A DNA stretch of 64,000 bases from Clostridium beijerinckii (lineage in GTDB: Bacteria; Bacillota; Clostridia; Clostridiales; Clostridiaceae). This document shows, piece by piece, positions 9,026 through 17,381 of this stretch; within the stretch, counting starts at the first letter, position 1, and every line of letters starts with the position of its first letter. Under the pieces are notes generated by a model. It was given only the letters and a program-made list of their open reading frames with translations. It made no database searches and was not told where the DNA came from. A program made the translations under genes and the position numbers. The stretch spans positions 4,116,001-4,180,000 of the forward strand of contig NZ_CP073653.1 in the NCBI RefSeq assembly GCF_018223745.1, written 5' to 3'.

Positions 9026-9777
9026 TAATTTTCTCCTCCCTTCACTAATCCAAGGCCTGTTAATTCAGATTTTGCATATGTTTCAAGGCCAATTATAATA
9101 ACAACTGTCAAAATACCTTCTATAACTGCAAGCGGAACTTGAGTTGGTGCAAATACTGCAAGGAATTTAGCTGCCGATACAATAAATCCGCCGTTTTCAG
9201 ATGGATATGCAAGTGCAAGCTGGATACTTGTTACACAATAAGTGAATAAATCTCCAATTGATGCAGCCAAGAAAATGCCTACATATTTATTAACTTTTAA
9301 AGCCTTACATAATCTATATATTCCATAGGAAACAAATGGCCCTGCAATAGCCATAGAAAATGTATTAGCACCCAGAGTAGTGATTCCCCCATGAGCAAGC
9401 AGTATTGCCTGGAAAACAAGTACAATGATTCCTAAGATACTAACAGCGCTTGGCCCAAATAATATTGCACCAAGTCCAGTACCAGTCATGTGTGAACAGC
9501 TTCCTGTTACTGATGGTATCTTTAAAGATGAAAGTACAAAAACAAATGCTCCAGCCATAGCCAAAATGGTAATTGCTCTACGATTTTCAGCCAATGTCTT
9601 CTTAATTGATAAATAGCCTATGGCTATGAATGGAATGCAAATAACACCCCATATAATGCAAAATTGTGGTGGAAGATAACCTTCCATAATGTGCATTGCA
9701 TTTGCTGCTGGAGCTACTCCAAAAATCAAAGCAAATGCTGCCGCTAGAGCGACAATTCTCTTTTCTTTCTTATTCAT
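9025..9777 (-). CDS. cbiM: Cobalt ECF transporter S component CbiM
   Basis: It binds and passes Co2+ into the cell. After a signal-type N-terminus ending AAN-A comes MHIMEGYLPPQFC. In this family the mature N-terminal Met-His-Ile and its His bind the metal. Several membrane helices follow, with the conserved SCSHMTGTGLGAILFGP segment. The ATG at 9777 is preferred because GAGGGGGAG stands four bases upstream; a TTG at 9792 would lie within that site. The gene overlaps cbiN, and a 235-base repeat-bearing gap separates it from cbiO. Confidence 0.95.
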   Translation of the reverse strand: MNKKEKRIVALAAAFALIFGVAPAANAMHIMEGYLPPQFCIIWGVICIPFIAIGYLSIKKTLAENRRAITILAMAGAFVFVLSSLKIPSVTGSCSHMTGTGLGAILFGPSAVSILGIIVLVFQAILLAHGGITTLGANTFSMAIAGPFVSYGIYRLCKALKVNKYVGIFLAASIGDLFTYCVTSIQLALAYPSENGGFIVSAAKFLAVFAPTQVPLAVIEGILTVVIIIGLETYAKSELTGLGLVKGGEN

Positions 9778-9859
9778 TTTTCTCCCCCTCAATAAAACTT
9801 TAATATTTATAATATTAAAGTCTAAATAATAAAATAATATAAATTCCTATTTGTAATAT

Positions 9860-10008
9860 GGCTACTTTTTTTATAAGTGAAATGATCTTATTTGCAGGAA
9901 AGTTCCGTATTGCAGCATAGCTGATCTTTTTGTAAGTGCATAGCTGCTTTATATATATGTGAAATGATCTTATTTGCAGCATAGATGCTTTATATATATG
10001 TGTGGAAA
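9860..10008. repeat. 40-41 bp repeat units between cbiO and cbiM
   Basis: AAATGATCTTATTTGCAG occurs at about 9880 and again at 9962. GCTTTATATATATGTG occurs twice 41 bases apart (about 9946 and 9987). Degenerate units with TGCAGCATAGCTG lie between. The same unit recurs in the gap between cbiQ and cbiO. Confidence 0.7.
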
Positions 10009-10011
10009 TTT

Positions 10012-10839
10012 CTATTTTTGAAGCATTTCTTTAAACTCTTTTATGCTTTTAGGATAGGCCTTTATGTCCTTAAAAATATCTTTTTCTATAAGCGATTCAT
10101 AGACCTCTAACAACGTTGGTTGTTTCAAATTTGCTTGTTTTAAAATTTCCATGTTTGTAAAAATCTCTATAGGCGACCCATCTGCAATGATTTTCCCCTC
10201 ATTAAAAACAAGAACTCTTTCAGCCCATCTATATGTAAAATCCACATCATGCGTAGATATTAACATTGTCTTTCCTTCTGTCCCAAGTTTCAATAAAACG
10301 TCTTCTAACATCATTGCATTTAATGGATCTAGAGCTGCTGTTGGTTCATCAAAAATTATAATTTCTGACTTCATTGCAATAATGTCAGCAATACTTACAC
10401 GCTTCTTTTCACCACCACTTAAATAATGAGGTGGACGATCCTTTAAATGAGAAATATTCATATATTCTAGTGCTTCATCCATCCGTTTTAATACTTCATC
10501 TTTTGGAAGTTTCAAATTCATAGGTCCAAATCCAACTTCTGCTCTAACTGTAGATGCAATAATTTGATTATCAGCATCTTGAAACACTATTCCTATATTT
10601 TTTCTAAGTTCCGTTAAATTCTTTTTATTTATAACAGTATCTCTATAGATGATTTTTCCTTGTTCTGGGGTAAGTACCCCATCTACATTTAAGAAGAATG
10701 TGGATTTTCCTGAGCCGTTAGAACCAATGACAGCTATTTTCTCACCTTCATAAATATCTACATTTACCCCATTTAATGCAGACTTTCCATTTCCGTAAGC
10801 ATAATGGAGATCTTCAATTTTTAATATTAATTTTCTCAT
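10012..10839 (-). CDS. cbiO: Cobalt ECF transporter ATP-binding protein CbiO
   Basis: It supplies ATP hydrolysis for the cobalt ECF complex. Walker A (GSNGSGKST), Q-loop (FQDADNQI), signature (LSGGEKKR) and Walker B (IIFDEPTAALDP) are seen, then the switch His in STHDVDF. The C-terminal extension after residue 230 is usual for CbiO-type EcfA. AAAGGA lies before the ATG. It lies between cbiQ and cbiM; only one ATPase gene is present, so the complex probably uses a CbiO homodimer. Confidence 0.95.
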   Translation of the reverse strand: MRKLILKIEDLHYAYGNGKSALNGVNVDIYEGEKIAVIGSNGSGKSTFFLNVDGVLTPEQGKIIYRDTVINKKNLTELRKNIGIVFQDADNQIIASTVRAEVGFGPMNLKLPKDEVLKRMDEALEYMNISHLKDRPPHYLSGGEKKRVSIADIIAMKSEIIIFDEPTAALDPLNAMMLEDVLLKLGTEGKTMLISTHDVDFTYRWAERVLVFNEGKIIADGSPIEIFTNMEILKQANLKQPTLLEVYESLIEKDIFKDIKAYPKSIKEFKEMLQK

Positions 10840-10944
10840 AATCGTTCCTTTCTAAGCACATGAAGATACATAGCAAATTTAAAAATCTTCTTGTATGCAG
10901 CATAACCTATCTTTCTAACAAAATGTTCTTATATAAAACATATC

Positions 10945-11036
10945 TACGCTTTCTAGATAAATGATCTTATGTGTAGCATAGCTACCTTTTCTAAAAAAAA
11001 ATGATCTTATGTGTAGCATAGCTACCTTTTTTAATG
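10945..11036. repeat. Tandem 40-bp repeat between cbiQ and cbiO
   Basis: AAATGATCTTATGTGTAGC followed by ATAGCTACCTTTT starts at 10959 and again at 10999, an exact 40-base period. More degenerate units precede it from about 10880. Each unit has the dyad GTAGC-ATA-GCTAC. These are the same units as in the cbiO-cbiM gap. Confidence 0.8.
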
Positions 11037-11097
11037 TGTATATTTTTCTTTGAGCTAGGCAAGGATGCAAGTGGATTTATTATTTTTTGAATGTGCC

Positions 11098-12006
11098 TTA
11101 CCTTGTAAAATACCAAATTAAAACCAAAAACATTATGAATACTACTGCTAAGACAATCTGCATAACTTCTACATTTTTATCTTCCTCTAAAAATACAAGG
11201 TCCCCATCATAACATCGTGATTCCATTGCATCATAATAAGCATTTGCTTTCCTAAGTGAAATAATAAGCATATTACTTGCAATGCTCCCAAATGTATAGC
11301 ATGAAGTTTTAAAATCACAATAACCTTGACGTGACTTTGCAGAGTTTTTCATTTTTGTAAATACATCCATTAAGATAAATATATAGCGATAAATAAGACT
11401 CATTAATTCTACAATAAGTTTTGGCACATGTGCCTTTCTAAGTACATAAATAATCTCAGAAGTTGGAGTCGATAAGGTCATCATCTGCAGAGCACTTATA
11501 GCTGCAAAAATCTTCAAAATTAAAAACACCATTTTCTTAAGCTGAACAGTTGAAGTAAAAACATAGCCAAACCCAAGATATAAATTGCACTGCCCTATTG
11601 CCTGCTTTGAAAAATCAATAGCAATGGTAAAAGTGCTAAGTAAAATAAAAGTAATTGGAATTGCCAATATTGACAGGTATTCAGCTGCCGGAATTTTCCC
11701 TTTAATAACTGTAAGATAAGCCATTGCAATTATCACGGTAGCAGATACATATGGATTGTTAAATACAATGCAAAGAACAAGCGTCAAAACTGATAAATAC
11801 ACTTTAAATTCAGCATTCCAATGTCTAATCTTTGAAGCATATGCATAAAAATCAATTGAATATCCTTCTCCATGTTTATGTCCAATTTTATGATTATGTT
11901 TATGAACTCGCTTCCTATTATCATTCATATTTTGATGTTTCCATATAAATACTAATAAGAAGATAGCCGCCGAAAACACAGCGCATAAAATAATTATTTT
12001 TTCCAT
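11098..12006 (-). CDS. cbiQ: Cobalt ECF transporter T component CbiQ, with extra His-rich N-terminus
   Basis: This transmembrane coupling subunit of the cobalt transporter is 302 residues long, against about 220-250 usually. The extra part is an N-terminal helix (residues 5-22) plus a His-rich stretch at 24-48 with HKHNHKIGHKHGEG, likely metal binding. The normal CbiQ core follows, with five or six helices and the coupling motifs SRQGYC and AMESRCYDG facing the ATPase. AAAGGAG stands seven bases before the ATG, so the extended start is supported. It is first in the operon, behind a cobalamin riboswitch. Confidence 0.93.
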   Translation of the reverse strand: MEKIIILCAVFSAAIFLLVFIWKHQNMNDNRKRVHKHNHKIGHKHGEGYSIDFYAYASKIRHWNAEFKVYLSVLTLVLCIVFNNPYVSATVIIAMAYLTVIKGKIPAAEYLSILAIPITFILLSTFTIAIDFSKQAIGQCNLYLGFGYVFTSTVQLKKMVFLILKIFAAISALQMMTLSTPTSEIIYVLRKAHVPKLIVELMSLIYRYIFILMDVFTKMKNSAKSRQGYCDFKTSCYTFGSIASNMLIISLRKANAYYDAMESRCYDGDLVFLEEDKNVEVMQIVLAVVFIMFLVLIWYFTR

Positions 12007-12031
12007 ATCTCATCTCCTTTGATTTTCTATC

Positions 12032-12146
12032 TATATATGTTGCAATTCACAATGCACAATGCACATTTCACAATTTACAATTACAGCTAAAATTCTTGCA
12101 ATACTTTTATAATTATGATGAAGAATTATTTTTGCAATATACATAT
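12032..12146. repeat. TIR-bounded 110-bp element, copy R1
   Basis: It begins TATATATGTTGCAA and ends in a TTGCAATATACATA partner. Inside is a run of 7-base units of the type ATTCACA/ATGCACA, then AAAATTCTT and its partner AAGAATTATTTT. It lies between the predicted leader terminator and cbiQ, with the ribosome site left intact. Confidence 0.75.
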
Positions 12147-12263
12147 TTACTTATGTACAAATTAACAATTAAAGTTTGCTAGTTATATATGCGTACTATG
12201 GCATAATATGTAATTTATTATAACTTGTCTGTAATCTTCATATATTTTTCTGCAAAATAAAAA

Positions 12264-12291
12264 GTCCTTCTAACAAAAGTGTTAAAAAGAC
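12264..12291 (-). terminator. Leader terminator of the cbi riboswitch
   Basis: Leftward, GTCTTTTTAAC pairs with GTTAGAAGGAC, using wobble pairs, and is followed by TTTTTATTTT. Its place between the riboswitch and cbiQ suggests B12-dependent premature termination. A further dyad (AAGATGCA/TGCATCTT, about 12459-12508) upstream could be the competing structure. Confidence 0.6.
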
Positions 12292-12547
12292 ATAATAACA
12301 AAACATATTTATTCATATAAAATATGTAAATAAATTTTCATTAAAACGCCCCCTCTATCACTCGTAGAGTTTAGTCACATTAAAAAGATAACAATTCGAT
12401 ATAATAGCTTATTTACTATCATACTTTATCGCCACATGCACATAATACTCCTCTATAAGATGCATCTATCTTGTCATCTGACGAAAGATAAAAATATGCA
12501 TTGCATCTTAGACTTGTTATTTTCTTTAATGTGCCCTTTGGTGCAAA

Positions 12548-12690
12548 ACATAGGCAGGTCTTCTGACTTAAGAATCATCATTTAAATACGCCTTCCCTAT
12601 TTTTAAGTGGCATCCAATGTATTTAAACTCCTCTAATACAGCTACGGGATAGTTTAGGAATTTCACCTAATTCCCTTTTAATTAATTAAA
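12548..12690 (-). ncRNA. Cobalamin riboswitch upstream of cbiQOMN
   Basis: Leftward it shows the conserved blocks in order: AAAAGGGAA, GGTGAAATTCC, ATCCCGTAGCTGTA, a GA-containing arm, GCCAC, AATAGGGAAGG, then the B12 box AAGTCAGAAGACCTGCCT. It binds adenosylcobalamin and normally switches off downstream cobalt or B12 genes. Here the target is the cobalt ECF operon, which fits feedback control of cobalt uptake by the end product. Confidence 0.95.
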
Positions 12691-12822
12691 AATCATTTTA
12701 AAAATTCAATTAAATTGATTTTAATTAAACCTACATTTTATTTATAAAATTTTTCTAATTTGCATTTATATTCATAACCATAACATTTTTAGTTAAAAAA
12801 ATCAATTCAATTCTCTACTGTA

Positions 12823-13107
12823 TATATATCCAAAACAAAACTTAGACTTATCCAATAACTTACCGAAAGGACAGGTGCTCTGTTGTTTCGGTTACTGAGA
12901 ATAAGTTGAGGCTTTCTAACAGCATAAGTTGCACCATTTCAGCATGCTCCCGAGACAAGCTCGTGACAAGCAAAAATGGAACAACTTATGATGAAGAAAT
13001 GCCTGCAACATATTCTCTAATGTAACACTGCACAAAAGAGTACCTGTCCTTTCTGATATAGCAGATTTTTTAAGCTATAAGTATAATTCTCAAATTGGAT
13101 ATCTATA
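12823..13107. repeat. Long-hairpin repeat family, copy C
   Basis: Ends TATATATATCCAA and TTGGATATCTATA. The boundary stem is AAAGGACAGGTGCTCT on the left against AGAGTACCTGTCCTTT on the right. This sequence is unrelated to other copies yet matches its own partner. The central core has GTTGCACCATTT, GCATGCTCC and TGGAACAACTTAT. Confidence 0.8.
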
Positions 13108-13269
13108 TTGTTAAACTTCTGTATACACTTATACCAGAAATATATATTTTTTTATAACCTCAAAAGCCATAATATTCAGAAAATGTTTGAATATGCATCT
13201 TATATATAAAGTATAAAATAAAAATTTTATCAAATAATATTATAGAAATAACATTAAGGAGTGATTAAT

Positions 13270-13428
13270 ATGAAACATAACGAAAGCATTGGATGTTCTG
13301 TAGCAGATTGCAAATATCATTGTAAAGAAGACGATTACTGCACTTTAGACAAAATTAAAGTAGGTACTCATGAATCTAGTCCAAAAAGTGTAGAATGTAC
13401 TGATTGTCAGTCTTTCGAATTACACTAA
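13270..13428 (+). CDS. DUF1540 Cys-rich small protein
   Basis: This 52-residue protein starts MKHNESIGCSVADCKYHC and ends CTDCQSFELH. Its six Cys are arranged C-x4-C-x3-C ... C ... C-x2-C, the DUF1540 pattern, which suggests a small metal- or disulfide-stabilised domain. The family is common in clostridia and spore formers; its function is unknown. AAGGAGTGAT precedes the ATG, and a terminator follows directly at 13431. Confidence 0.85.
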   Translation: MKHNESIGCSVADCKYHCKEDDYCTLDKIKVGTHESSPKSVECTDCQSFELH

Positions 13429-13430
13429 TA

Positions 13431-13463
13431 AAGAATCTATATTTTAACTACAGATTCTTTTTA
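13431..13463 (+). terminator. Terminator of the DUF1540 gene
   Basis: AAGAATCT and AGATTCTT arms followed by a T run, three bases after the stop codon. Confidence 0.8.
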
Positions 13464-13500
13464 ACCTAAGAAAATAATATTATTATTAAATTCTTACTGA

Positions 13501-13541
13501 AAATAGAGATAGCATTCCTTGGCGCTATGCTATCTCTATTT
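13501..13541. terminator. Bidirectional hairpin of the AGAGATAGCA family
   Basis: AAATAGAGATAGCA and TGCTATCTCTATTT form a perfect 14-bp stem. Related stems stand at 19441 and 44051. There is no gene between 13464 and 13693. Confidence 0.7.
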
Positions 13542-13693
13542 CTTTACTAAATAATAGAGATATTCTCAATATTCCTTCCTAATTTATCTTAATTTGCATT
13601 TCTTAATAGTATTTTTAATATAAAAATCATCGTGTTCAATTATGCAAAATAATACGTATTAATTACCATTTCTTATGGCCCATTTAAAAATAA

Positions 13694-13719
13694 AATGCAG
13701 CCAACTCAATGACTGCATT
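13694..13719 (-). terminator. Terminator of the 49-residue gene
   Basis: AATGCAG and CTGCATT arms; leftward it is followed by TTTATTTTTA. Confidence 0.7.
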
Positions 13720-13789
13720 CCTTATATATAATTTTTTCTTTTGCAATGGATTTATATTATTTTATCATACTACTATAAAAAGTTCTATA

Positions 13790-13939
13790 TTATCTATCAA
13801 TCAATTCTTTCTTAACATATTCATTAATAGTATATTCTTCTCCTTCAAATATCTCTGTCAAGTGTAGTATTATTTCTTGTTCTTCTTCTGGAAGATCTCT
13901 TATTGTATCTTTGATTGTATCTATAGTTACATCTTTCAT
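13790..13939 (-). CDS. Small acidic helical protein, 49 residues, unknown
   Basis: The peptide runs from MKDVTIDTIKDTIRDL to YVKKELIDR. It is rich in Glu, Asp and Ile and likely all helical, with no Cys and no membrane segment. AAGGTGGTGA lies at good distance before the ATG and a terminator follows, so I consider it a real gene. I do not recognise the family. The composition would suit a small regulator or antitoxin-like partner, but no partner gene is beside it. Confidence 0.6.
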   Translation of the reverse strand: MKDVTIDTIKDTIRDLPEEEQEIILHLTEIFEGEEYTINEYVKKELIDR

Positions 13940-14070
13940 AAAATAAAATCACCACCTTGATGTTATTATGAGATATTATATTACATGAATCCAAAATAAT
14001 CCATAGTATAAATACTGGAAATTTGCTAATGCTATAAATGCTAATCTTTTATAGCTTGGCAGGTTGCCTA

Positions 14071-14104
14071 AAGACAGTAAATTAATTAATAGTTTACTGT
14101 CTTT
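14071..14104. terminator. Strong hairpin, probable terminator
   Basis: AAGACAGTAAA and TTTACTGTCTT, an 11-bp stem followed rightward by TTGTTCTTTTTTT. A frame at 14064-14273 runs through it and is not a gene. Confidence 0.6.
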
Positions 14105-14171
14105 TGTTCTTTTTTTAGGCCTGCTTAATATACTTATAATAGCTGAATATCTTTTGTATCATATATACCTA

Positions 14172-14198
14172 AGGGATTATATATCATGTATAATCCCT
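14172..14198. terminator. Perfect 10-bp hairpin
   Basis: AGGGATTATA and TATAATCCCT around a 7-base loop. It has no clear T run, so its role is unknown. The region 13940-14555 holds no gene, only this and two other hairpins. Confidence 0.4.
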
Positions 14199-14415
14199 CC
14201 TCGTAAAAAACTTATCAAACATAGATTTGTTAATTACATATACTGCCACAATAAATTAAGCTTCCTATATTAATTTATTATCTTTTCTATTTTGTAACAT
14301 TTCTCTTGTTCTACAATATATTAATTAATATAATTGACATTTTCTCAATGCACATTATTTCTTAAAAGAAATAAACAGAAAATATTATCACCTTTCATGT
14401 TTATTTTTTAATATA

Positions 14416-14453
14416 AAAAAGCAGTAGTTGGTGACCTCCTGACTACTGCTTTT
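14416..14453 (-). terminator. Terminator of the gene at 14556, GCAGTAGT type
   Basis: AAAAGCAGTAGT and ACTACTGCTTTT arms with loop TGGTGACCTCCTG. Similar hairpins with similar loops follow the aldo/keto reductase gene at 20136 and 20212. Confidence 0.75.
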
Positions 14454-14555
14454 GTAAATAGAAAATAGAATTTATAAGTAAAATGTATGCAAGATCAGCA
14501 GATACAAACTACGTCTACTCACTACAATATTATATTTATATCTAAGTAACGCCCA

Positions 14556-14882
14556 TTACATATCATTTAATTTGCTATCACAACAATAGAGTTGTACTTC
14601 CCATCCTTCTAAAGGTGGATCTACTACATAATTTTCGTCAACATAACTTCTTATAAATTGCGCAGCTCTCTTCTCGGCATATTTTGCATTTAGCACATTA
14701 CCTTCATCATCCATTTCAATTACGTTAGCAAAGATTGCATATGCTTGTTCCATAGCACTTGGTTCTTCAAATATACACGAATAATCAATCCCCTCTAACA
14801 ACGGATAACCTACAGTTCCATTTGCAATCCAAAATGAAAAAGTTCTTAATGCTCCACTAAATGAATGACTTAATTTTTTCAA
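14556..14882 (-). CDS. Conserved hypothetical protein, 108 residues (possibly DUF7677)
   Basis: A cytoplasmic protein with the N-terminal segment FSGALRTFSFWIANGTVGYPLLEG, which reminds me of the DUF7677 family; this assignment is tentative. Two adjacent Cys lie near the C-terminus (LYCCDSK). The start is a TTG at 14882, supported by AGGAGG seven bases upstream. It is a single gene with its own terminator, flanked upstream by repeat D. Function unknown. Confidence 0.7.
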   Translation of the reverse strand: MKKLSHSFSGALRTFSFWIANGTVGYPLLEGIDYSCIFEEPSAMEQAYAIFANVIEMDDEGNVLNAKYAEKRAAQFIRSYVDENYVVDPPLEGWEVQLYCCDSKLNDM

Positions 14883-14934
14883 ACCAATACCTCCTCTTTA
14901 TACATGATCAATTCATATATTCATTGTTTATATA

Positions 14935-15100
14935 TAGATATCCAAATTCAAAACTACATTTATGTGATAACTTACCGAAATCATAAATATTTTGATTCCG
15001 AAAAGCTATGAAACTATCGCTGAAGGTTCTAATCATCCAGTTGTATTCAATTTCGGCTTATATCCACATAAGTTCGACTCTCATTGATGAACCCTATAAC
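14935..15100. repeat. Long-hairpin repeat family, copy D (right part degraded)
   Basis: TATAGATATCCAA, ACTTACCGAAATCATAAATAT and GCTGAAGGTTCTAA match copies A and G. After about 15045 it shortcuts to ATTTCGGCTTATATCC and loses the partner TIR. Confidence 0.65.
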
Positions 15101-15168
15101 CTCTATAAATAAATTATAATATACATTGTTTCTTTACTTGATAATTAATATATTCTTTGAGTTTTATT

Positions 15169-16194
15169 TCAATTTATTAAATTTTTAACCTGCATTACTG
15201 TTAAACCTGTTTTTTCTGCTATGACTTCTACATCTAAAATATACATAAGCTTTTTAGCTATGTTTATTCTTTCTTCCATTCTCCCCTTATTTTTAGCTTC
15301 ATTTATTTTATCTCTTTCAAATTGTTTTTCAGTCTCTTTACTTCTCCAAAATGATATTGCTTCTGAATCAGTGCTCATATATTCAATTCCCTTTTGTGTT
15401 ATTTTAACTTCCATTTCTCTCATTATCCCAAATTTCCCTTTGTATTCTAACATTCCAGACTTAGTGAGTTCTCCTATCCTCCAAAATATATAGTCATCAG
15501 AAATTTTCTCTTCACTATATCCCATTACACTTCCAACAATTCTTGTACATTTTCTAAATTCATTTTCTGTATACTTCAATATATTTATATCAAAATAATC
15601 TTCACTTACAGCTTGTACCTTGCCATCCTTAAAAATACGAAGTATTGAATTATTATCTTTTAATGATTCCCACTGATTAATTAAATCATGATATTCTTTA
15701 TATTCAATTTTCCTTCTTATTTTTATAAATTCTTTTAGCTTCTCAGTAATAATTTCTGCTACCGCTCTATATGTATATATGATACTGTTGCCCTCATAAA
15801 TCTTCTCCGAAACATTTATAAAATAAATATTCTCTATTTTATTCTTCAATAATTCTAAAGCATACATCATTCCACATATATCACTACAGCATTCCCCATA
15901 CCATAGATAAATTACATCTGTATCCTTAATATTTGAAATTTCCTTATAAAATTGCTTATAAGCTCTTTTAAGATAATCAATTTCTTCCAAACGAATTCTT
16001 TCATCCTCTTTATTAATACTATCTACCCACTTTAATCTCTCACTTAAGTTTATGCCATTTTGGATTATTCCAATGGAAATATCGTCAGGAAACACTATAA
16101 CTTTTTTCCCTTCAAATAATTTTTTCTTTTTAACAGCATGTTTCAAACTGCCTCCCGCTGATTGCGAAAAGCATATATGTATAATACTCTCCAT
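15169..16194 (-). CDS. DUF1835-type protein with Rpn/transposase-like C-terminal tail
   Basis: The N-terminus (MESIIHICFSQSAGGSL, then KKVIVFPDDISIG) matches DUF1835, and the middle (about 200-270) resembles the winged DUF3658 partner domain. The last 50 residues (EAKNKGRMEERINIAKKLM...IAEKTGLTVMQVKNLI) look like the tail of Rpn-type PD-(D/E)XK nucleases/transposases, a long helix plus a small HTH; no nuclease core is present. Function is unknown; DUF1835 proteins are often near regulators. GAGGTGGAG precedes the ATG. It appears to be a single gene. Confidence 0.7.
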   Translation of the reverse strand: MESIIHICFSQSAGGSLKHAVKKKKLFEGKKVIVFPDDISIGIIQNGINLSERLKWVDSINKEDERIRLEEIDYLKRAYKQFYKEISNIKDTDVIYLWYGECCSDICGMMYALELLKNKIENIYFINVSEKIYEGNSIIYTYRAVAEIITEKLKEFIKIRRKIEYKEYHDLINQWESLKDNNSILRIFKDGKVQAVSEDYFDINILKYTENEFRKCTRIVGSVMGYSEEKISDDYIFWRIGELTKSGMLEYKGKFGIMREMEVKITQKGIEYMSTDSEAISFWRSKETEKQFERDKINEAKNKGRMEERINIAKKLMYILDVEVIAEKTGLTVMQVKNLIN

Positions 16195-16454
16195 ACTCCA
16201 CCTCTAATAATTCAATATTAATTTTAAATATATGTGTTGTAATAATAAACTTACATTTAAAATCCTAATAGGTAATGTTATTATTCCTATCAGGTCAAAT
16301 TCTTAATTAAAATAAAAATATACAAAGTTCACTTACAACATATATAATTTATTTTTGATGAGAACATAAAACTGTGTTAAGCCCAATAACATCCCACGCT
16401 ATTCACCATCTTTTAATATCCATTCCACTAGCTTCAAACCCGCATTTTTCAAGC

Positions 16455-16546
16455 ATATTCTGAAGAATATATATTCTTCTCTGGTAATATTCTAAAGAAT
16501 ATATATTCTCGAGAATAAATATGGTAAAGAATATTAGAATATTCTC
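16455..16546. repeat. Cluster of overlapping AGAATAT palindromes
   Basis: Within 92 bases are GAAGAATATATATTCTTC (16462-16479, perfect 18-bp palindrome), AGAATATATATTCT (16496-16509, perfect), ATTCTCGAGAAT (16505-16516, perfect) and AGAATATTCT (16536-16545). They lie upstream of the leftward DUF1835 gene, about 260-350 bases away. The rest of 16195-16645 shows no gene. Confidence 0.7.
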
Positions 16547-16645
16547 TTCCTAAAAACTTAATATCAATTAAAATATTTTGCTTCAAAATTAATTCTTTAT
16601 ATCACATGAGCTATGATGAATTATACTATTTCTTATTTATAATCC

Positions 16646-16762
16646 TCACTCATTTTTTCTAAATTTTTCTTTCGATAAAAGATATATATTGAATAAAATT
16701 CCTAGCGCACCAATAACACCTGATAGAATATATATCAAATCACTTGTTTTTTCATATTTCAA
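16646..16762 (-). CDS. Possible small membrane peptide, 38 residues, overlapping the acetyltransferase end
   Basis: From a TTG at 16762 the frame encodes MKYEKTSDLIYILSGV, then one membrane helix (LIYILSGVIGALGILFNIYLL), and ends KEKFRKNE. It overlaps the last codons of the hexapeptide acetyltransferase gene, so it could be translated by coupling; AGGA is close upstream. I do not recognise the family. It might also be a relic of a longer gene. Confidence 0.4.
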   Translation of the reverse strand: MKYEKTSDLIYILSGVIGALGILFNIYLLSKEKFRKNE

Positions 16763-17342
16763 ATCCTGTCTTGTCCTCTTCTGTAATTTCTCTAATTACT
16801 TTACATGGTACACCCGCAGCAATTACATTGGCTGGAATGCTTTTTGTAACAACGCTACCAGATCCTATAATTGTATTATCTCCAATTGTTACCCCTTGAT
16901 TTATATTAACGCCTGCTCCAATCCATACATTACTTCCTATGTTTACAGGTTTTGCATAACAACCTCCTGCCACTCGTTCTTTTGCATACGTTGCATGATT
17001 AGATGTATAAATTCCAACTCTTGGACCGAATAAAACATTATCCCCTATGTTTATCCCTCCACCATCTAACATCACGCAATCGAAATTGGCATAAAAATTA
17101 TCTCCAATTGTAATATTAAAACCAAATTCACATCGAAATGTTGGTTCAAAGTGAACTCCTCTTCCAATACCTTTCAGTAACCTTTTTAATATTTCTTCTC
17201 TTTCATGCTGAGGCTTACCAAAACTATTATTATATTCATTTGTAAGAAATACAGTTTTTTCTCTTGCCTCAATCAATTCTGTCGTTAAATCATTATACAT
17301 TTTACCAGATAAAATTAATTGTCTCTGTTCTTCTAAATTCAT
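16752..17342 (-). CDS. maa: Maltose/galactoside O-acetyltransferase family (hexapeptide repeat)
   Basis: A 196-residue LacA/Maa-type trimeric acetyltransferase. The N-terminal helical domain (EEQRQLILSGKMYND) leads into left-handed beta-helix repeats with NIGDNVLFGPRVGIYTSNHA (catalytic His about residue 110) and the C-terminal NVWIGAGVNINQGVTIGDNTIIGSGSVVTKSIPANVIAAGVPCKV. It acetylates sugars using acetyl-CoA. The ATG at 17342 has GGAGGG four bases upstream; further in-frame codons upstream lie in that site. It follows the Cys-rich gene (17382), perhaps in one transcript. Confidence 0.9.
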   Translation of the reverse strand: MNLEEQRQLILSGKMYNDLTTELIEAREKTVFLTNEYNNSFGKPQHEREEILKRLLKGIGRGVHFEPTFRCEFGFNITIGDNFYANFDCVMLDGGGINIGDNVLFGPRVGIYTSNHATYAKERVAGGCYAKPVNIGSNVWIGAGVNINQGVTIGDNTIIGSGSVVTKSIPANVIAAGVPCKVIREITEEDKTGFEI

Positions 17343-17381
17343 AATACCCTCCAACCATACTTTAGGATTTTTTTAATATTC

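Noticed and set aside
12426..12443. Five-codon frame MCMWR after a GAGGAG site in the cbi leader
   Set aside because: A leader peptide is possible but too short to support from sequence alone.
14064..14273. 69-codon hydrophobic frame
   Set aside because: It crosses two strong hairpins; the start has no ribosome site and the composition looks like translated AT-rich DNA.
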